The notes: generated by a model not told the origin, from the sequence alone. 64,000 bases of DNA from Sphingomonadales bacterium 28-55-16 (GCA_002278855.1 NCGG01000003.1:158847-222846), one strand, 5' to 3'. Numbered from the stretch's first letter, positions 45,255-55,511 are shown. Program-made: numbers and translations.

Positions 45255-45938
45255 TTAGTCGCGTTCTTCGCCATCAGCAAAATGGCCGCGTTTGACCAAT
45301 GTTTGCGCGATACCGACGGCAATCATCAGCACGCCGAAATAATAGAGATACCAGATCGCAATCCCGGTCATTTCGGATTCTGCCAGAGGACCAAGCTCCG
45401 CAAAGATCAACAGGTCCGAAATAACAAACAAAATCGCCCCGAACCCAACGCGGTAGCGGGGAAAATTGCTGCTCCATGCCATCGCAGCCATGGTCGCTAG
45501 GATAACGCTATACGCCGCGACCTGGATGCCCTCGACGCGCGTGGGCGGAAGGAAAAATGCGATCACCGGCGTGGCCAGTAGAATTGTAACAGCCCATAAT
45601 TTCTGGCTGAACACCGGCTTGACCCGCCGATGGCGAAAATAGATAAATATGGCGACGAGATGGCCAACGGCAAAGGCAAGCGCGCCAGCCACCATGCTGA
45701 GTTCAATCAGCCCGTCACCCAGAGTATAAAATGCAAGCATGAGCGCCAGAGCGACAAATTCGCCTTTATGGTGGCGGCGCAAGGCAAAGGGCACGAGAAA
45801 GCCTACCGCCGCCATTTTCCAAAGCACTGCGATCAACCCGCCATCTAGTGGCAGGAACAGCCATGTTGCCGGAAAGCTTATCCCCGCAAACAAACTGGCG
45901 AGCAAATAGGGACGTTTATGTGCGAGATCCTGTGACAT
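45255..45938 (-). CDS. Lysoplasmalogenase-family membrane protein (YhhN/TMEM86)
   Basis: The protein is about 227 residues with seven or eight membrane helices. Family marks are YTLGDGLIELSMVAGALAFA, VGHLVAIFIYFRHRR and FVISDLLIFAELGPL, where the conserved Asp residues sit in membrane helices. Members cleave the vinyl-ether bond of lysoplasmalogens in animals; the bacterial role is poorly known. The start could be 45950 (MLQSMSQD) or 45938 (MSQDLAHK); either overlaps the end of nnrD by 20-35 bp, implying coupling. Confidence 0.82.
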   Translation of the reverse strand: MSQDLAHKRPYLLASLFAGISFPATWLFLPLDGGLIAVLWKMAAVGFLVPFALRRHHKGEFVALALMLAFYTLGDGLIELSMVAGALAFAVGHLVAIFIYFRHRRVKPVFSQKLWAVTILLATPVIAFFLPPTRVEGIQVAAYSVILATMAAMAWSSNFPRYRVGFGAILFVISDLLIFAELGPLAESEMTGIAIWYLYYFGVLMIAVGIAQTLVKRGHFADGEERD

Positions 45939-46770
45939 GCTCTGGAGCATCGTTCAAACAGCTACGCAAGACAAGTGGAATATACCCTATCATCCCGTCT
46001 GCTGTCAGCCCAGGTCCTGCGCGCACGCCGATGTCGCCATGCAGCCAAGCCGCGATAGCCGCCGCGTCAAAGGCGGGCACACCCTGCGCCAATAATCCGC
46101 ATATCAACCCCGTCAGGACATCACCCGACCCGGCTGTCGCCAGCCAAGGCGACGCGCGGCGGTTCACCAAAATGCGGCCATCGGGCGCAGCGATCCATGT
46201 CTCTGCGCCTTTGAGGAGGACGACGCATTGCGCCCTTTCCGCTGCACGCCGCGCGGCACTTTGGCGGTCCTTCACATCAATATCCGGAAAAATACGCTGA
46301 AACTCACCCAAATGGGGTGTCATGACGTCAGTCAAATTTACTGCCGCGAAGAGAATATCAGGTGCGCTTTCAAACGCGGTCAATGCGTCGGCGTCCAACA
46401 CCGAAGGAACACGGCACTCAAGCACTTTGAGCACAGCTTTCTGCACCCCAATGCCTGCCCCCGGACCGATAGCAAAGCCAGATACACGACCGTCGATAAA
46501 GTCGAAATCGGGGTCGGTTTCGCGCAGCATGATCGCCGTAACATGGGCAGCATGTTCCGCCAGCGCGACCTTCTCGCCAACGATGGTGACCACCCCTGCC
46601 CCCACAGCCAACGCCGCTTGGGCCGATAGACGCGACGCGCCTGTCCGCAAAGCTGGCCCGCTCCAAACCATCGCGTGTCCCTTGCTGTATTTATGCGCAT
46701 CAGGTGACGGCGGAACCAGCGTTGGCCGCAAGATCGTGCCGTCTTCAGAGCAGTTAAGTGTAAATCCCAT
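45916..46770 (-). CDS. nnrD: ADP-dependent NAD(P)H-hydrate dehydratase, stand-alone
   Basis: The start at 46770 (MGFTLNCSEDG) gives 284 residues with only the ribokinase-like dehydratase domain that repairs hydrated NADH and NADPH. Motifs are YSKGHAMVWSGP, the GPGAGIG loop, DADALTAF, TPHLGEFQRIFP, VLLKGAETWIA and the catalytic NRRASPWLATAGSGDVLTGL. The usual N-terminal epimerase domain (NnrE) is absent; the 42-codon upstream extension does not resemble it. An epimerase would have to be elsewhere. It is divergent from trmFO across 57 bp. Confidence 0.9.
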   Translation of the reverse strand: MGFTLNCSEDGTILRPTLVPPSPDAHKYSKGHAMVWSGPALRTGASRLSAQAALAVGAGVVTIVGEKVALAEHAAHVTAIMLRETDPDFDFIDGRVSGFAIGPGAGIGVQKAVLKVLECRVPSVLDADALTAFESAPDILFAAVNLTDVMTPHLGEFQRIFPDIDVKDRQSAARRAAERAQCVVLLKGAETWIAAPDGRILVNRRASPWLATAGSGDVLTGLICGLLAQGVPAFDAAAIAAWLHGDIGVRAGPGLTADGMIGYIPLVLRSCLNDAPEHVTGSRT

Positions 46771-46827
46771 ATCCCATCTAGGCGCTTTTGCCTGTGCAGC
46801 GCCAAAGATATTTGATAGCCGCGCAGA

Positions 46828-48165
46828 ATGAGCAAATCTTTTGATGTCCAGATTATCGGTGGCGGCCTTGCTGGCTGTGAAGCAGCATGGCAACTCGCCC
46901 AGCGCGGCGTGCGCGTAAAACTGTCAGAAATGCGTGGAACAGGGGAAATGTCCCCAGCCCACCAAACCGAGGGCCTGGCTGAACTGGTATGTTCCAACAG
47001 CTTCCGTTCGGACGATGCCGAAAACAACGCGGTTGGACTTCTGCATCAGGAAATGCGCGACTTGGGCTCGCTGATCATGCAGGCGGCTGAGGTCGCTAAG
47101 GTTCCTGCGGGTTCTGCGCTGGCTGTAGATCGAGATGTTTTCTCAGAAACTGTAACCAAACATCTTGAAAATAATGATAATATTGAAATTGTGCGCGAAC
47201 GGGTTGACGTTATTCCAACGGACCGCCCCGTCATAATCGCCACGGGTCCGCTGACCGCAACAAATCTTGCGGAAAGCATCATGGCCAAAACGGGCGAAGA
47301 CCGCCTGGCCTTTTTCGATGCGATTGCGCCAATTGTGTATCATGACAGTATCGACATGGACATCGCTTGGTACGCATCCCGCTGGGACAAGGGCGAAGGC
47401 AAGGACTATATCAACTGCCCCATGGACGAGGCACAATATCGCGCCTTTCACCAAGGCTTACTCGATTCTGACAAAGCCGAATTCAAGGAATGGGAGACGA
47501 ATACGCCCTATTTCGAAGGCTGTATGCCTATTGAGGTTATGGCATCACGCGGGTTGGACACATTGCGCTTTGGTCCCATGAAACCCGTGGGACTGGATAA
47601 TCCGAGAACAGGCCGCTGGGCCCATGCGGTCGTGCAATTGCGGCAGGACAATAAGCAAGGCACGCTGTGGAACATGGTCGGCTTTCAAACGAAGATGAAA
47701 CATGCTGCGCAGGTTGCGCTTCTGCGTACGATACCCGGCCTTCAAAATGCTGAATTCGCGCGGCTTGGCGGCTTGCATCGCAATACCTTCATCCGGTCGC
47801 CTATCTTGCTTGATCGCCAGTTGCGGCTGAAATCTGCGCCGCATATTCGTTTTGCGGGGCAGATCACGGGCTGCGAGGGCTATGTGGAAAGCAGCGCCGT
47901 CGGCCTTATGGCAGGCATCATGACTGCCGCCGAACTTGCTGGTCGCACGGTCACTGCGCCGCCTTCCACGACGGCACTCGGCGCCTTGCTTGGCCATATC
48001 ACCGGGGATGCCATGGCCGATGATTATCAGCCCATGAACATTAACTTCGGCTTGTTCGCCCCGCTCGAGGATAAAGTGCACAAGAAGTCCCGCAAAGCGG
48101 CGATGACTGGCAGGGCGCGGGCCGACTTAAACGCGTGGATGGCAGGGCAAGCCATAGCGGCTTAG
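46828..48165 (+). CDS. trmFO: TrmFO, folate-dependent tRNA (uracil-54) methyltransferase
   Basis: The 445-residue flavoenzyme makes ribothymidine at tRNA position 54 with methylene-tetrahydrofolate. Signatures include FAD-binding [20 protein letters not shown], the [20 protein letters not shown] segment, [20 protein letters not shown] and the later [21 protein letters not shown], with [17 protein letters not shown] near the end. The length matches the family. It is divergent from nnrD and converges on the EF-hand gene. Confidence 0.96.
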   Translation: MSKSFDVQIIGGGLAGCEAAWQLAQRGVRVKLSEMRGTGEMSPAHQTEGLAELVCSNSFRSDDAENNAVGLLHQEMRDLGSLIMQAAEVAKVPAGSALAVDRDVFSETVTKHLENNDNIEIVRERVDVIPTDRPVIIATGPLTATNLAESIMAKTGEDRLAFFDAIAPIVYHDSIDMDIAWYASRWDKGEGKDYINCPMDEAQYRAFHQGLLDSDKAEFKEWETNTPYFEGCMPIEVMASRGLDTLRFGPMKPVGLDNPRTGRWAHAVVQLRQDNKQGTLWNMVGFQTKMKHAAQVALLRTIPGLQNAEFARLGGLHRNTFIRSPILLDRQLRLKSAPHIRFAGQITGCEGYVESSAVGLMAGIMTAAELAGRTVTAPPSTTALGALLGHITGDAMADDYQPMNINFGLFAPLEDKVHKKSRKAAMTGRARADLNAWMAGQAIAA

Positions 48166-48177
48166 CGTCATTATCGC

Positions 48178-48642
48178 TTAACAACGGCACCCCGGTTTGG
48201 CGACCAACTTAGGGCGCGTTTGGGCAAACTCCTTACGGGTCAGTAACTGGTCCTTATTTCTATCCGCGCCGGCAAAGCGTTGCCCGGTCGCCGCCGCCCA
48301 TTCTTCAAACGTCAGCAGATTGTTGCCATCGGTATCCAGCGCCTGAAACGCCTTGGTTCGGCTGCCCATCATCTCAAGCCGTGAAACCAGCTCATCTCTG
48401 TTGCGATCATAGCGATTGAAGCGCAATTCTTCGCGGCTGGCCTTCGGCGCCTCAGGCGGTGTGGGCGGCGCGGGGCCAAAGGCTGGTGCGTTTGAGGCAG
48501 CTTCGGGAAGGGCATCCGAAATTGCAGTTGGCGGCGGCGGTGCGGGAATGACGGTTTCCTGATATGCGGCAGTCTGCCAAAACAACAGCCCCGCCCCGAC
48601 CATCAACAATGCCGCCACACCGCCTATAAACGCCCGCTGCAT
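48178..48642 (-). CDS. Membrane-anchored EF-hand calcium-binding protein
   Basis: The 154-residue product has an N-terminal hydrophobic segment (AFIGGVAALLMVGAGLLF) as signal or anchor, a Pro/Ala-rich linker (PAPPPPTAISDALPEAASNA) and three EF-hand-like loops: DRNRDELVSRLE, DTDGNNLLTFEE and DRNKDQLLTRKE, each with the Asp/Asn ligands and the final Glu. It should bind calcium in the periplasm. The C-terminus carries CRC. It follows the squalene/phytoene-synthase-like gene by 43 bp on the same strand. Confidence 0.82.
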   Translation of the reverse strand: MQRAFIGGVAALLMVGAGLLFWQTAAYQETVIPAPPPPTAISDALPEAASNAPAFGPAPPTPPEAPKASREELRFNRYDRNRDELVSRLEMMGSRTKAFQALDTDGNNLLTFEEWAAATGQRFAGADRNKDQLLTRKEFAQTRPKLVAKPGCRC

Positions 48643-48685
48643 TGCATTTGCCTCCCTAAATGCTGCCCTTTCAAAGGGCGTGTTT

Positions 48686-49285
48686 CTATAGCCCCGTTAA
48701 AGCATACCACACCAATCGAGGCCCCGATGCAGTCCGCACAGACATTGTCAGTATCGACAAAGGCCGTAATGCTCGCGCCTTGGGTAAATCAGATTGCGGT
48801 GCAACGACGCAGTCCGGCACACGCGACGGAAAAGCCTGCCGCAAAGCTGCAATAGCCCAAATCTGCCCGATAGGCCGCATGTCCTGCGCACTGCCCACCC
48901 AATGGGCGTAGCTTTGGTATATTGCTTCTGAACGCAACTGCGCATGCTTGGCCGTTAGATCATGGGTCCATTCATCGCTGCCCAACAAAATCTCCCAAGA
49001 CGACGCCAGTGCCTCCAGCGCAGAAAGCGGAACATAACCATCAGTCTCATTAAGCGCGTGCAATAAAGGCTCACCCGTTGGCCTGAGATGTGGCGCTTTG
49101 GCAAAAGCGTCGCGCCACCACGCCATCTTGATTTGCGCGATCATAGGCTCCCTCGCCTTGCGCAGGATATCGGCAAAGCGCATGTCCAACTGAAGCATGA
49201 ACGTAAAAGCCGGCTGGATATGCGCCGGCGCATAAGTAATCGCCAAACGGGTTGGCGGCGCGATGTCCAAATTAGAATCCGTCAT
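48686..49285 (-). CDS. Squalene/phytoene synthase-like protein (short form)
   Basis: The 199-residue protein shows the family's N-terminal pattern ITYAPAHIQPAFTFMLQLDM, FADILRKAREPMIAQIKMAWWRDAF and LHALNETDGYVPLSALEAL. The two Asp-rich substrate motifs (DxxxD) of true prenyl condensing enzymes are not evident, and the protein is shorter than the usual 260-300, so it is probably a non-catalytic or NDUFAF6-like relative rather than a carotenoid or hopanoid enzyme. It is divergent from the TadG-like gene. Confidence 0.72.
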   Translation of the reverse strand: MTDSNLDIAPPTRLAITYAPAHIQPAFTFMLQLDMRFADILRKAREPMIAQIKMAWWRDAFAKAPHLRPTGEPLLHALNETDGYVPLSALEALASSWEILLGSDEWTHDLTAKHAQLRSEAIYQSYAHWVGSAQDMRPIGQIWAIAALRQAFPSRVPDCVVAPQSDLPKARALRPLSILTMSVRTASGPRLVWYALTGL

Positions 49286-49294
49286 GCGTGTGTA

Positions 49295-49313
49295 ACTTCA
49301 TGTATCGTGAAGT
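49295..49313. promoter_or_regulatory. Inverted repeat between divergent genes
   Basis: ACTTCA (49295-49300) and TGAAGT (49308-49313) are separated by seven bases. It lies just upstream of the squalene/phytoene-synthase-like start and about 100 bp before the TadG-like gene. It could be an operator; no regulator can be named. Confidence 0.3.
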
Positions 49314-49414
49314 CATTGTTAATACAGTAAAAACCATTTGCATTCAACATCAAGAAACCAACGTGGGTATATAAGCCTTCACAAATCCCATGTGGGCTCT
49401 TGGAGACGATCGCT

Positions 49415-51601
49415 GTGACCAACAATTTCGATGCCTCCCATGCATTGGGGATTATGTCGCGACTTGCTGGCAACCAGCACGGCAATATCATTGCCATTTT
49501 TGCCGCAGCGATTGTCCCTGCGATCGGACTTGTGGGCGGCGCTGTAGACATGAGCCGCATCTATCTCACTCAAGCGCGGTTGCAAGGCGCTTGTGACGCC
49601 GGCGCCTTGATTGGTCGCAAAACGATGGGCGTTGGTACATGGGCTGCCAACAATAATGCCGCGAATGCGAGAGCCACACGCATGTTCGACCAGAATTTCG
49701 AAAGTGGCGCTTATGGCTCAACTGGTTTGACACGTGGGTATACAGAGACAGGTGGTAACGTTGTAGGCACCGCCTCAGTGACCGTGCCTATGGTGCTAAT
49801 GCAGGTACTGGGCCAAAGTTCAAAAACGGTTTCAGTCAGTTGTCAGGCGGAATTGCGGATACCCAATACCGACGTGATGTTCGTGCTGGATACTACGGGA
49901 TCCATGGGCGAACCGGCTGAGGGGTCAGCTGAGTCGAAAATTTCCGGTCTTCGCCGGGCGGTCAAATGCTTTTACGAGGAGCTGGCTAAGCAGAATATCG
50001 TAAACATTACGCCCGCTGAGTGCCGAGAAACTTCAGATCCTGTGAACACAAACTCGCCTAACGTCCAACTTCGGTTCGGCTTTGTACCTTATGCGATGAA
50101 TGTGAATGTCGGACGGCTTTTGCCACAAAGCTATTTAGCCGATCAGTGGACATATCAGTCGCGCGAAGCATCCTTCGTCACAACTTCGGCAAAGACGATA
50201 GTGTATGGCACCGAAAGTTTTCCGACACCGATAAGTGTAGTCGTTACGAACCCCCGCGACACCGGATGGGTTCACACATCCGCTAATGTTACGCAGAACG
50301 GTATCAGATATGGTTGGTTTTACAGACCCAGCACTGCCGAGGAATGCGACAGCAGGGCAACCCCCTCTGTCGACAACACCCCGATAACCGGCGCCAACAC
50401 ACTTATTTCGCAGATACCAGCCCAGCCCGTTGAACCTGCTTCCTCGCTGACCAAGACATACCAGCGAGATACCTTAAATGCGACACGAACCTATCGCTAT
50501 CTTTACACTGGGAATAGAAGCAACCCGGCTGACACGGGCGATTGCATTTTGCAGGTTAACAGCACTAATCAGACCAACACCCGGATCACAACAACGACTG
50601 TAACGCCAATATCTTGGGCCACGGAAAGTAGCTTTGCGGGCTGGACTTACAAACCGGTCACCTTCAACGTCAGCGGACTGAAAGCGGCGAATGGTTCCTG
50701 GGCGTCCTCCGTTTCGCTGCCACTCGGCACCGAAGGTGCACTGACAGACTTAGCATGGACAGGATGCATCGAAGAGCGCAAGACTTTCCGTAGCCAAGAT
50801 GCAGACCCCACTAATGACTGGGATCCCATTCCTGCATCGGCACTCGATATGAATATCGATCTTGCACCAACCAACGACGTCACGACCAAGTGGGGACCAT
50901 ATCTTGCCGAAACGATCTGGCAGCGATATCTCATTGGTACCGATATTGCTGGAAACAAATTTAGGTCGACAACACCTACACTAGACAATGTATTTATCAG
51001 TCGCATCGACGCCGAAAAGCCATTGCCTGCCCCGTTGACACTTGAGTTCCCGCGATCAGATGTGTCCAATTGTCCAACATCGGCCAGAACGGTAAAGACT
51101 TGGCTACCCGCAGATTTAAACGCTTATGTAGATTCACTTATGACCGGGGGAACCACATATCACGACATAGGCCTGTTATGGGGTGCGCGCCTCATGTCGC
51201 CCACCGGCATATTCGCGGCTCTAAATGCGCCCCCAAACGTCAACATGGAACGCCATATGGTTTTTATGACCGATGGTGAAACCGTTGTCGCGCCAAGCAA
51301 CTACTCGGCTTATGGTATTCACTGGTATGACCGGCGTCAGACGCCACTCGAGACTGAGCCAACTCAAGCCCAACTTCAGGCCATGACAGATGCCCGATCA
51401 GCGGCATTGTGCACCGCAATCAAAAACAAAAACATCAACCTGTGGGTCGTTTCCTATGGCAATATTGGCTCGGCAACCAACGATCGGCTAAGGGCCTGCG
51501 CCACACCGGGCAAGTTTTTTGAGGCCCGAAGTGTAGCTAGCCTTATTTCCAATTTCAAAGGCATTGCCGCCGAAATATCCGCACTCCGGATAACCAAATG
51601 A
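49415..51601 (+). CDS. TadG-like protein with von Willebrand A domain
   Basis: The start GTG 49415 is chosen because GGAGA lies eight bases before; TTG 49400 and ATG 49454 are alternatives. The 728-residue protein has an N-terminal TadE/G-like segment (HGNIIAIFAAAIVPAIGLVG) and a VWA fold. In the latter the MIDAS motif is DVMFVLDTTGSMG and the second half has MVFMTDGETVV and GAR-rich segments; the C-terminus is NFKGIAAEISALRI. A long insert of about 400 residues, rich in Thr, Ser and Asn, interrupts the VWA domain. It probably localises to the envelope or is exported. It overlaps the next gene by 4 bp. Confidence 0.85.
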   Translation: MTNNFDASHALGIMSRLAGNQHGNIIAIFAAAIVPAIGLVGGAVDMSRIYLTQARLQGACDAGALIGRKTMGVGTWAANNNAANARATRMFDQNFESGAYGSTGLTRGYTETGGNVVGTASVTVPMVLMQVLGQSSKTVSVSCQAELRIPNTDVMFVLDTTGSMGEPAEGSAESKISGLRRAVKCFYEELAKQNIVNITPAECRETSDPVNTNSPNVQLRFGFVPYAMNVNVGRLLPQSYLADQWTYQSREASFVTTSAKTIVYGTESFPTPISVVVTNPRDTGWVHTSANVTQNGIRYGWFYRPSTAEECDSRATPSVDNTPITGANTLISQIPAQPVEPASSLTKTYQRDTLNATRTYRYLYTGNRSNPADTGDCILQVNSTNQTNTRITTTTVTPISWATESSFAGWTYKPVTFNVSGLKAANGSWASSVSLPLGTEGALTDLAWTGCIEERKTFRSQDADPTNDWDPIPASALDMNIDLAPTNDVTTKWGPYLAETIWQRYLIGTDIAGNKFRSTTPTLDNVFISRIDAEKPLPAPLTLEFPRSDVSNCPTSARTVKTWLPADLNAYVDSLMTGGTTYHDIGLLWGARLMSPTGIFAALNAPPNVNMERHMVFMTDGETVVAPSNYSAYGIHWYDRRQTPLETEPTQAQLQAMTDARSAALCTAIKNKNINLWVVSYGNIGSATNDRLRACATPGKFFEARSVASLISNFKGIAAEISALRITK

Positions 51602-52230
51602 TTGCATCCGCCACCGAATGGTTTGGACGTTTTAGCCGTCATGAAAGCGGCGCGTCTATCTTGGAGTTTGGCCTTATCGCTCCGGTAGCGATGCTGTTGA
51701 TATTTGGCACCATGGACATTGGTCACAGCTATTTTGTGCGCGCTACGCTGAATGGCGCCATGCAGACTATGGCCCGCAATTCAGCCCTAGAGAGCTCGGC
51801 AAATCCAGTGCAACTGGATGCGGTTGATCTTCGGGTGAAAGAATCCGTCCTAGCACTCGCCCCTGGCGCAACGATCACGACGAGCCGAAGCTACTATCAG
51901 ACATTCTCAGAAGCGGCATCCTCGCGCGCAGAAAGCGTCATCGAGGATCCGGCAACAGCGAATTTTCGTTGTGATGCAGGTGAAAGTTTTTGGGATACAA
52001 ACCGAAACGGGACATGGGACGCCGATGGTGGGTCTAAAGGCCAAGGGGGCGCAAGAGACGTCGTCATCATCAAGTACAAAGTCAAATATCCCCGCCTCTT
52101 TCCTCTCGCAAAGTTCATGGGTTTGCCGGCAAATGTTGAATTGGAGTCGAACTCAATCCTGGCCAACCAACCTTATGGGGAACAGGCCGCTAAGGGCCAA
52201 CCTGTACAAACCAACTGTCCGGGGTTTTAA
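51598..52230 (+). CDS. TadE-like pilus-assembly protein
   Basis: The 210-residue protein has the TadE pattern: short basic start, ESGASILEFGLIAPVAMLLI, then a membrane helix and ATLNGAMQTMARNSALES. Such pseudopilins are minor components of Tad (Flp) pili. An internal DTNRNGTWDADGG segment looks like a calcium-binding loop. Its ATG overlaps the TadG-like gene; the third gene follows by 4 bp. No TadA, TadB, TadC or Flp genes are in this window. Confidence 0.85.
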   Translation: MIASATEWFGRFSRHESGASILEFGLIAPVAMLLIFGTMDIGHSYFVRATLNGAMQTMARNSALESSANPVQLDAVDLRVKESVLALAPGATITTSRSYYQTFSEAASSRAESVIEDPATANFRCDAGESFWDTNRNGTWDADGGSKGQGGARDVVIIKYKVKYPRLFPLAKFMGLPANVELESNSILANQPYGEQAAKGQPVQTNCPGF

Positions 52231-52234
52231 CGCG

Positions 52235-52969
52235 ATGGCCAGTATCTTTTCCGCACAGTTTGATCGCTTGCGGCGCGACCAAAGCGGTCTTGCAATGGTC
52301 GAATTGGCGATATCGCTGCCTTTTTTTCTTACGCTCACCATAGGCGGCGTAGAAGTCGCAAATTATGCATCCCTGACGATGCAATTGAACCAAATCACGT
52401 TGCACACTGCGGACGGCGCTGCGCGTATTGGCTCGACGACGCGATATGGCAACAAGACGATTTCTGAGGCTCAGATAAAAGACATATTCGAAGGGGCAAT
52501 GCGTGAGGGTGAACCAATTGGCGTTGGTGGAACCCATAGCTATGCCGATCCCAAAACCGGCGCACAGACCATAAGGGGAAATACGCGCATCATCTTATCC
52601 AGCTTTGAAGAGGTCAGCGCTTTCAATGAAGACCAGCCACGTTATCGCATCCGTTGGCAACGTTGTGCAGGATCCGCAAATTTCTACACATCCAATTATG
52701 GTACCAAAGCGACAGCAACCAGCGTCACCGGCATTGGCCCAGCAAACCGCCAGATAACACCACCCCCCGGCGGAAGCCTTATGTTTGTCGAGTTGCAATA
52801 TTATTATAGGCCTATGATCCTGAACGGATTTACCAAGCTAACGGACCACACAATCAGTCAAGTGGCGTCCATGGTTGTTCGCGAAAGGCGCGATTTGGTT
52901 GGCCCCACCGGCAGCGACGGTATCTATAATGCAGAAAATGTTACGCCCGCAACGTGCCCTTGGGGATGA
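52235..52969 (+). CDS. TadE/TadG-like protein (second)
   Basis: The start ATG 52235 follows the previous stop by 4 bp and gives 244 residues. The N-terminus RRDQSGLAMVELAISLPFFL is the TadE signature, followed by a helix and MQLNQITLHTADGAARIG, typical of the pseudopilin body. The rest is variable strands with a few Cys. It completes the TadG-TadE-TadE trio. It faces pdhB with a gap of 23 bp. Confidence 0.83.
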   Translation: MASIFSAQFDRLRRDQSGLAMVELAISLPFFLTLTIGGVEVANYASLTMQLNQITLHTADGAARIGSTTRYGNKTISEAQIKDIFEGAMREGEPIGVGGTHSYADPKTGAQTIRGNTRIILSSFEEVSAFNEDQPRYRIRWQRCAGSANFYTSNYGTKATATSVTGIGPANRQITPPPGGSLMFVELQYYYRPMILNGFTKLTDHTISQVASMVVRERRDLVGPTGSDGIYNAENVTPATCPWG

Positions 52970-52992
52970 TCCAACGCCGGAATAACAGGAAA

Positions 52993-54342
52993 TCAAACGC
53001 CCAATGTTTTCCGCACACCCGCCGCAATCTTGTCGGCATTAATCAACGCCGCTTTTTCAAGGTTCGCCGCATAAGGCATTGGGACATCTTCGTTCGTGAT
53101 ACGCAATACAGGTGCGTCCAAATCGTCGAACCCTTCCTCCATACATATCGCCAATATTTCGCTGCCCACCGAACATACAGGCCAGCCTTCTTCAGCCACC
53201 ACCAAGCGGTTGGTTTTTGCAAGGCTTGCCAATATCGAAGCCTTGTCCAACGGACGAATAGTGCGCAAGTCGATGACCTCGGCGCTGATACCCTCTTCTG
53301 CAAGTTTTGCTGCGGCCTCAAGTGAAAGCCCAACACCAATGGAATAGCTAACGATCGTTACGTCGCTACCTTCGCGCATGATCCGGGCTTTGCCGATTGG
53401 CAAAACATGATCGTCGCCAGTTGGAACTTCGTACGTCCGGCCATAAAGCAGCTCATTTTCTAGGAACACAACGGGGTCTTCGCAACGTATAGCGGCTTTA
53501 AGCAATCCCTTGGCATCAGCAGCGTCATATGGCGCAATCACGATTAAGCCCGGTACGCTGGCATACCAGGGTGCGTAATTCTGGCTGTGCTGCGCGCCAA
53601 CGCGCGCTGCGGCGCCATTTGGACCGCGAAAAACGATCGGGCAACGCATTTGGCCGCCCGACATATAGTTTGTCTTCGCGGCAGAGTTGATGATGTGGTC
53701 AATTGCCTGCATGGCAAAATTGAAAGTCATAAATTCGATGATCGGCCGCAAGCCACCCATGGCTGCGCCGGTGCCTATACCCGCAAAACCATATTCGGTA
53801 ATGGGCGTATCAATAACGCGGCGCGCACCAAATTCATCGAGCAGGCCCTGCGTAACCTTGTACGCACCTTGATATTCAGCGACTTCCTCTCCCATCACGA
53901 AGACGCGGTCATCGCGGCGCATTTCCTCGGCCATCGCATCGCGCAAGGCTTCGCGCAGAGTAACCGAATGCTTTGCGCCGCCATCTGGACGCGCAGGAGC
54001 GGCGACACTTGCCACTGGCGCGCTGCGCACCGGCGGCTCTATTGGAGGCGCTGCGGGCGGTTTACGGGTGGGTTGGGCCGCGCCAGTGTCGTCTGCGCTG
54101 TCACTGGTAATGAGCGCGATGACCGTGCCAACCTTTACGCCATCCGTGCCTTCAGCGACCGTGATAGACGCAATCACGCCTTCGTCGACCGCTTCGAATT
54201 CCATCGTCGCTTTATCGGTTTCGATTTCGGCAAGAATGTCGCCGGACTTTACACTGTCGCCTTCTTTGACCAACCATTTGGCCAAAGTGCCTTCTTCCAT
54301 CGTGGGGGATAGCGCGGGCATCTTAAGTTCGATTGCCATCAA
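52993..54342 (-). CDS. pdhB: Pyruvate dehydrogenase E1 beta subunit with N-terminal lipoyl domain
   Basis: The 449-residue protein starts with a lipoyl domain (residues 1-80; the lipoylated Lys is in [14 protein letters not shown]), followed by a Pro/Ala-rich linker and the transketolase-like E1 beta part ([20 protein letters not shown], then [17 protein letters not shown]). The alphaproteobacterial fusion lets E1 carry its own swinging arm beside that of E2. With PdhA it decarboxylates pyruvate. Its ATG overlaps the end of pdhA by 4 bp. E2 and E3 are not in the window. Confidence 0.96.
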   Translation of the reverse strand: MMAIELKMPALSPTMEEGTLAKWLVKEGDSVKSGDILAEIETDKATMEFEAVDEGVIASITVAEGTDGVKVGTVIALITSDSADDTGAAQPTRKPPAAPPIEPPVRSAPVASVAAPARPDGGAKHSVTLREALRDAMAEEMRRDDRVFVMGEEVAEYQGAYKVTQGLLDEFGARRVIDTPITEYGFAGIGTGAAMGGLRPIIEFMTFNFAMQAIDHIINSAAKTNYMSGGQMRCPIVFRGPNGAAARVGAQHSQNYAPWYASVPGLIVIAPYDAADAKGLLKAAIRCEDPVVFLENELLYGRTYEVPTGDDHVLPIGKARIMREGSDVTIVSYSIGVGLSLEAAAKLAEEGISAEVIDLRTIRPLDKASILASLAKTNRLVVAEEGWPVCSVGSEILAICMEEGFDDLDAPVLRITNEDVPMPYAANLEKAALINADKIAAGVRKTLGV

Positions 54343-55409
54343 TATTGCTCCACCAGCACGTCCGTATAAAGCTCGGAAAGATCAGGTTCCTGTGACGTCT
54401 CAGCAAAGTCGGCGGACATATTCACAATCGTTCGTATCTCTTTTTCAATGACCTTTAGCGCGTCTTCACCAACCCCCATGTCAGCGAGATGCGCTTTACA
54501 GCCTTCGATCGGGTCACTGTTGTCGCGGACCGATTGCACCTCGTCCCGGCTGCGATACTTGGCAGGGTCGGACATCGAATGCCCCCGATAACGGTAGGTT
54601 TTCATTTCCAACAAGACAGGGCCCTTGCCACTGCGCACCCAATCCAACGCCACCTCGGCTGCGCCCCGCACCGCAAGCACATCCATGCCATCTACCTGAA
54701 TACCAGGGATGCGGAAACTCTCGCCCCTGCGGTAAAGCTGGTCCTCCGATGACGCGCGATTTACGCTTGTACCCATCGCATATTGATTGTTTTCGATCAC
54801 GAAAATGATCGGCAGCTTCCAAAGCTCCGCCATGTTGAAGCTTTCATATACTTGCCCCTGGTTGGACGCGCCATCCCCGAAATAGGCAAGGCACACACCG
54901 CCATCGTTGGAATATTTATGTCCGAATGCAAGACCGGCACCGAGTGATACCTGCGCCCCGACAATGCCATGCCCACCGTAAAATTTATGTTCGGTCGAAA
55001 ACATGTGCATCGACCCGCCTTTGCCCTTGGAAATCCCGGCAGCGCGGCCAGTAAGCTCCGCCATGATAAGATTGGGATCGATGCCATAAGCCAGCATATG
55101 GCCATGGTCGCGATATCCGGTTATTACACTGTCCTTACCGGGCGTAAGCGCCGATTGAAGACCGATGGCCACAGCTTCCTGCCCGATATATAAATGGCAG
55201 AAACCACCAATAAGACCCAGGCCGTAAAGTTGACCCGCTTTCTCCTCAAAACGGCGAATAAGCAGCATGTCCCGGTAGAACTTCAAAAGCTCTTCCTTAT
55301 TTGCTATATACGGTTTCGGTTCTGTCGGACGCTCACGATTGGCGCGCGCCGCATCCTCGCTAACACTCGCCTTTTTTGCAGGTGACTTCTTCGCTGGGGT
55401 GGGAGCCAA
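54339..55409 (-). CDS. pdhA: Pyruvate dehydrogenase E1 alpha subunit
   Basis: The 356-residue TPP enzyme has the thiamine-pyrophosphate motif [20 protein letters not shown] with the closing ENN ([14 protein letters not shown]), and the phosphorylation-loop analogue [14 protein letters not shown]. An N-terminal Lys/Ala/Pro-rich tail ([13 protein letters not shown]) precedes the domain. It pairs with PdhB, which overlaps it by 4 bp. The order eno-ftsB-pdhA-pdhB is the standard one for alphaproteobacteria. Confidence 0.96.
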   Translation of the reverse strand: MAPTPAKKSPAKKASVSEDAARANRERPTEPKPYIANKEELLKFYRDMLLIRRFEEKAGQLYGLGLIGGFCHLYIGQEAVAIGLQSALTPGKDSVITGYRDHGHMLAYGIDPNLIMAELTGRAAGISKGKGGSMHMFSTEHKFYGGHGIVGAQVSLGAGLAFGHKYSNDGGVCLAYFGDGASNQGQVYESFNMAELWKLPIIFVIENNQYAMGTSVNRASSEDQLYRRGESFRIPGIQVDGMDVLAVRGAAEVALDWVRSGKGPVLLEMKTYRYRGHSMSDPAKYRSRDEVQSVRDNSDPIEGCKAHLADMGVGEDALKVIEKEIRTIVNMSADFAETSQEPDLSELYTDVLVEQY

Positions 55410-55499
55410 GATAATTTCCTTTTGTGGAATTTTATATGCGAGTGCTAAGTCGCCTAATCAAGATAAGCTTAGGTGAAAAGCCCTTTTCCGCAACGGAAA

Positions 55500-55511
55500 G
55501 CAATGCATTGC
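55500..55511. promoter_or_regulatory. Palindrome GCAATGCATTGC upstream of pdhA
   Basis: A perfect 12 bp palindrome sits in the 124 bp between ftsB and pdhA, followed by a second CATTGCATG, and a TTTCCG-CAA-CGGAAA hairpin lies just before it. The cluster could regulate pdhAB transcription. No regulator can be named. Confidence 0.3.

Noticed and set aside
53587..54312. Open frame of 241 codons on the plus strand
   Set aside because: It is antisense to pdhB with no recognisable domain.
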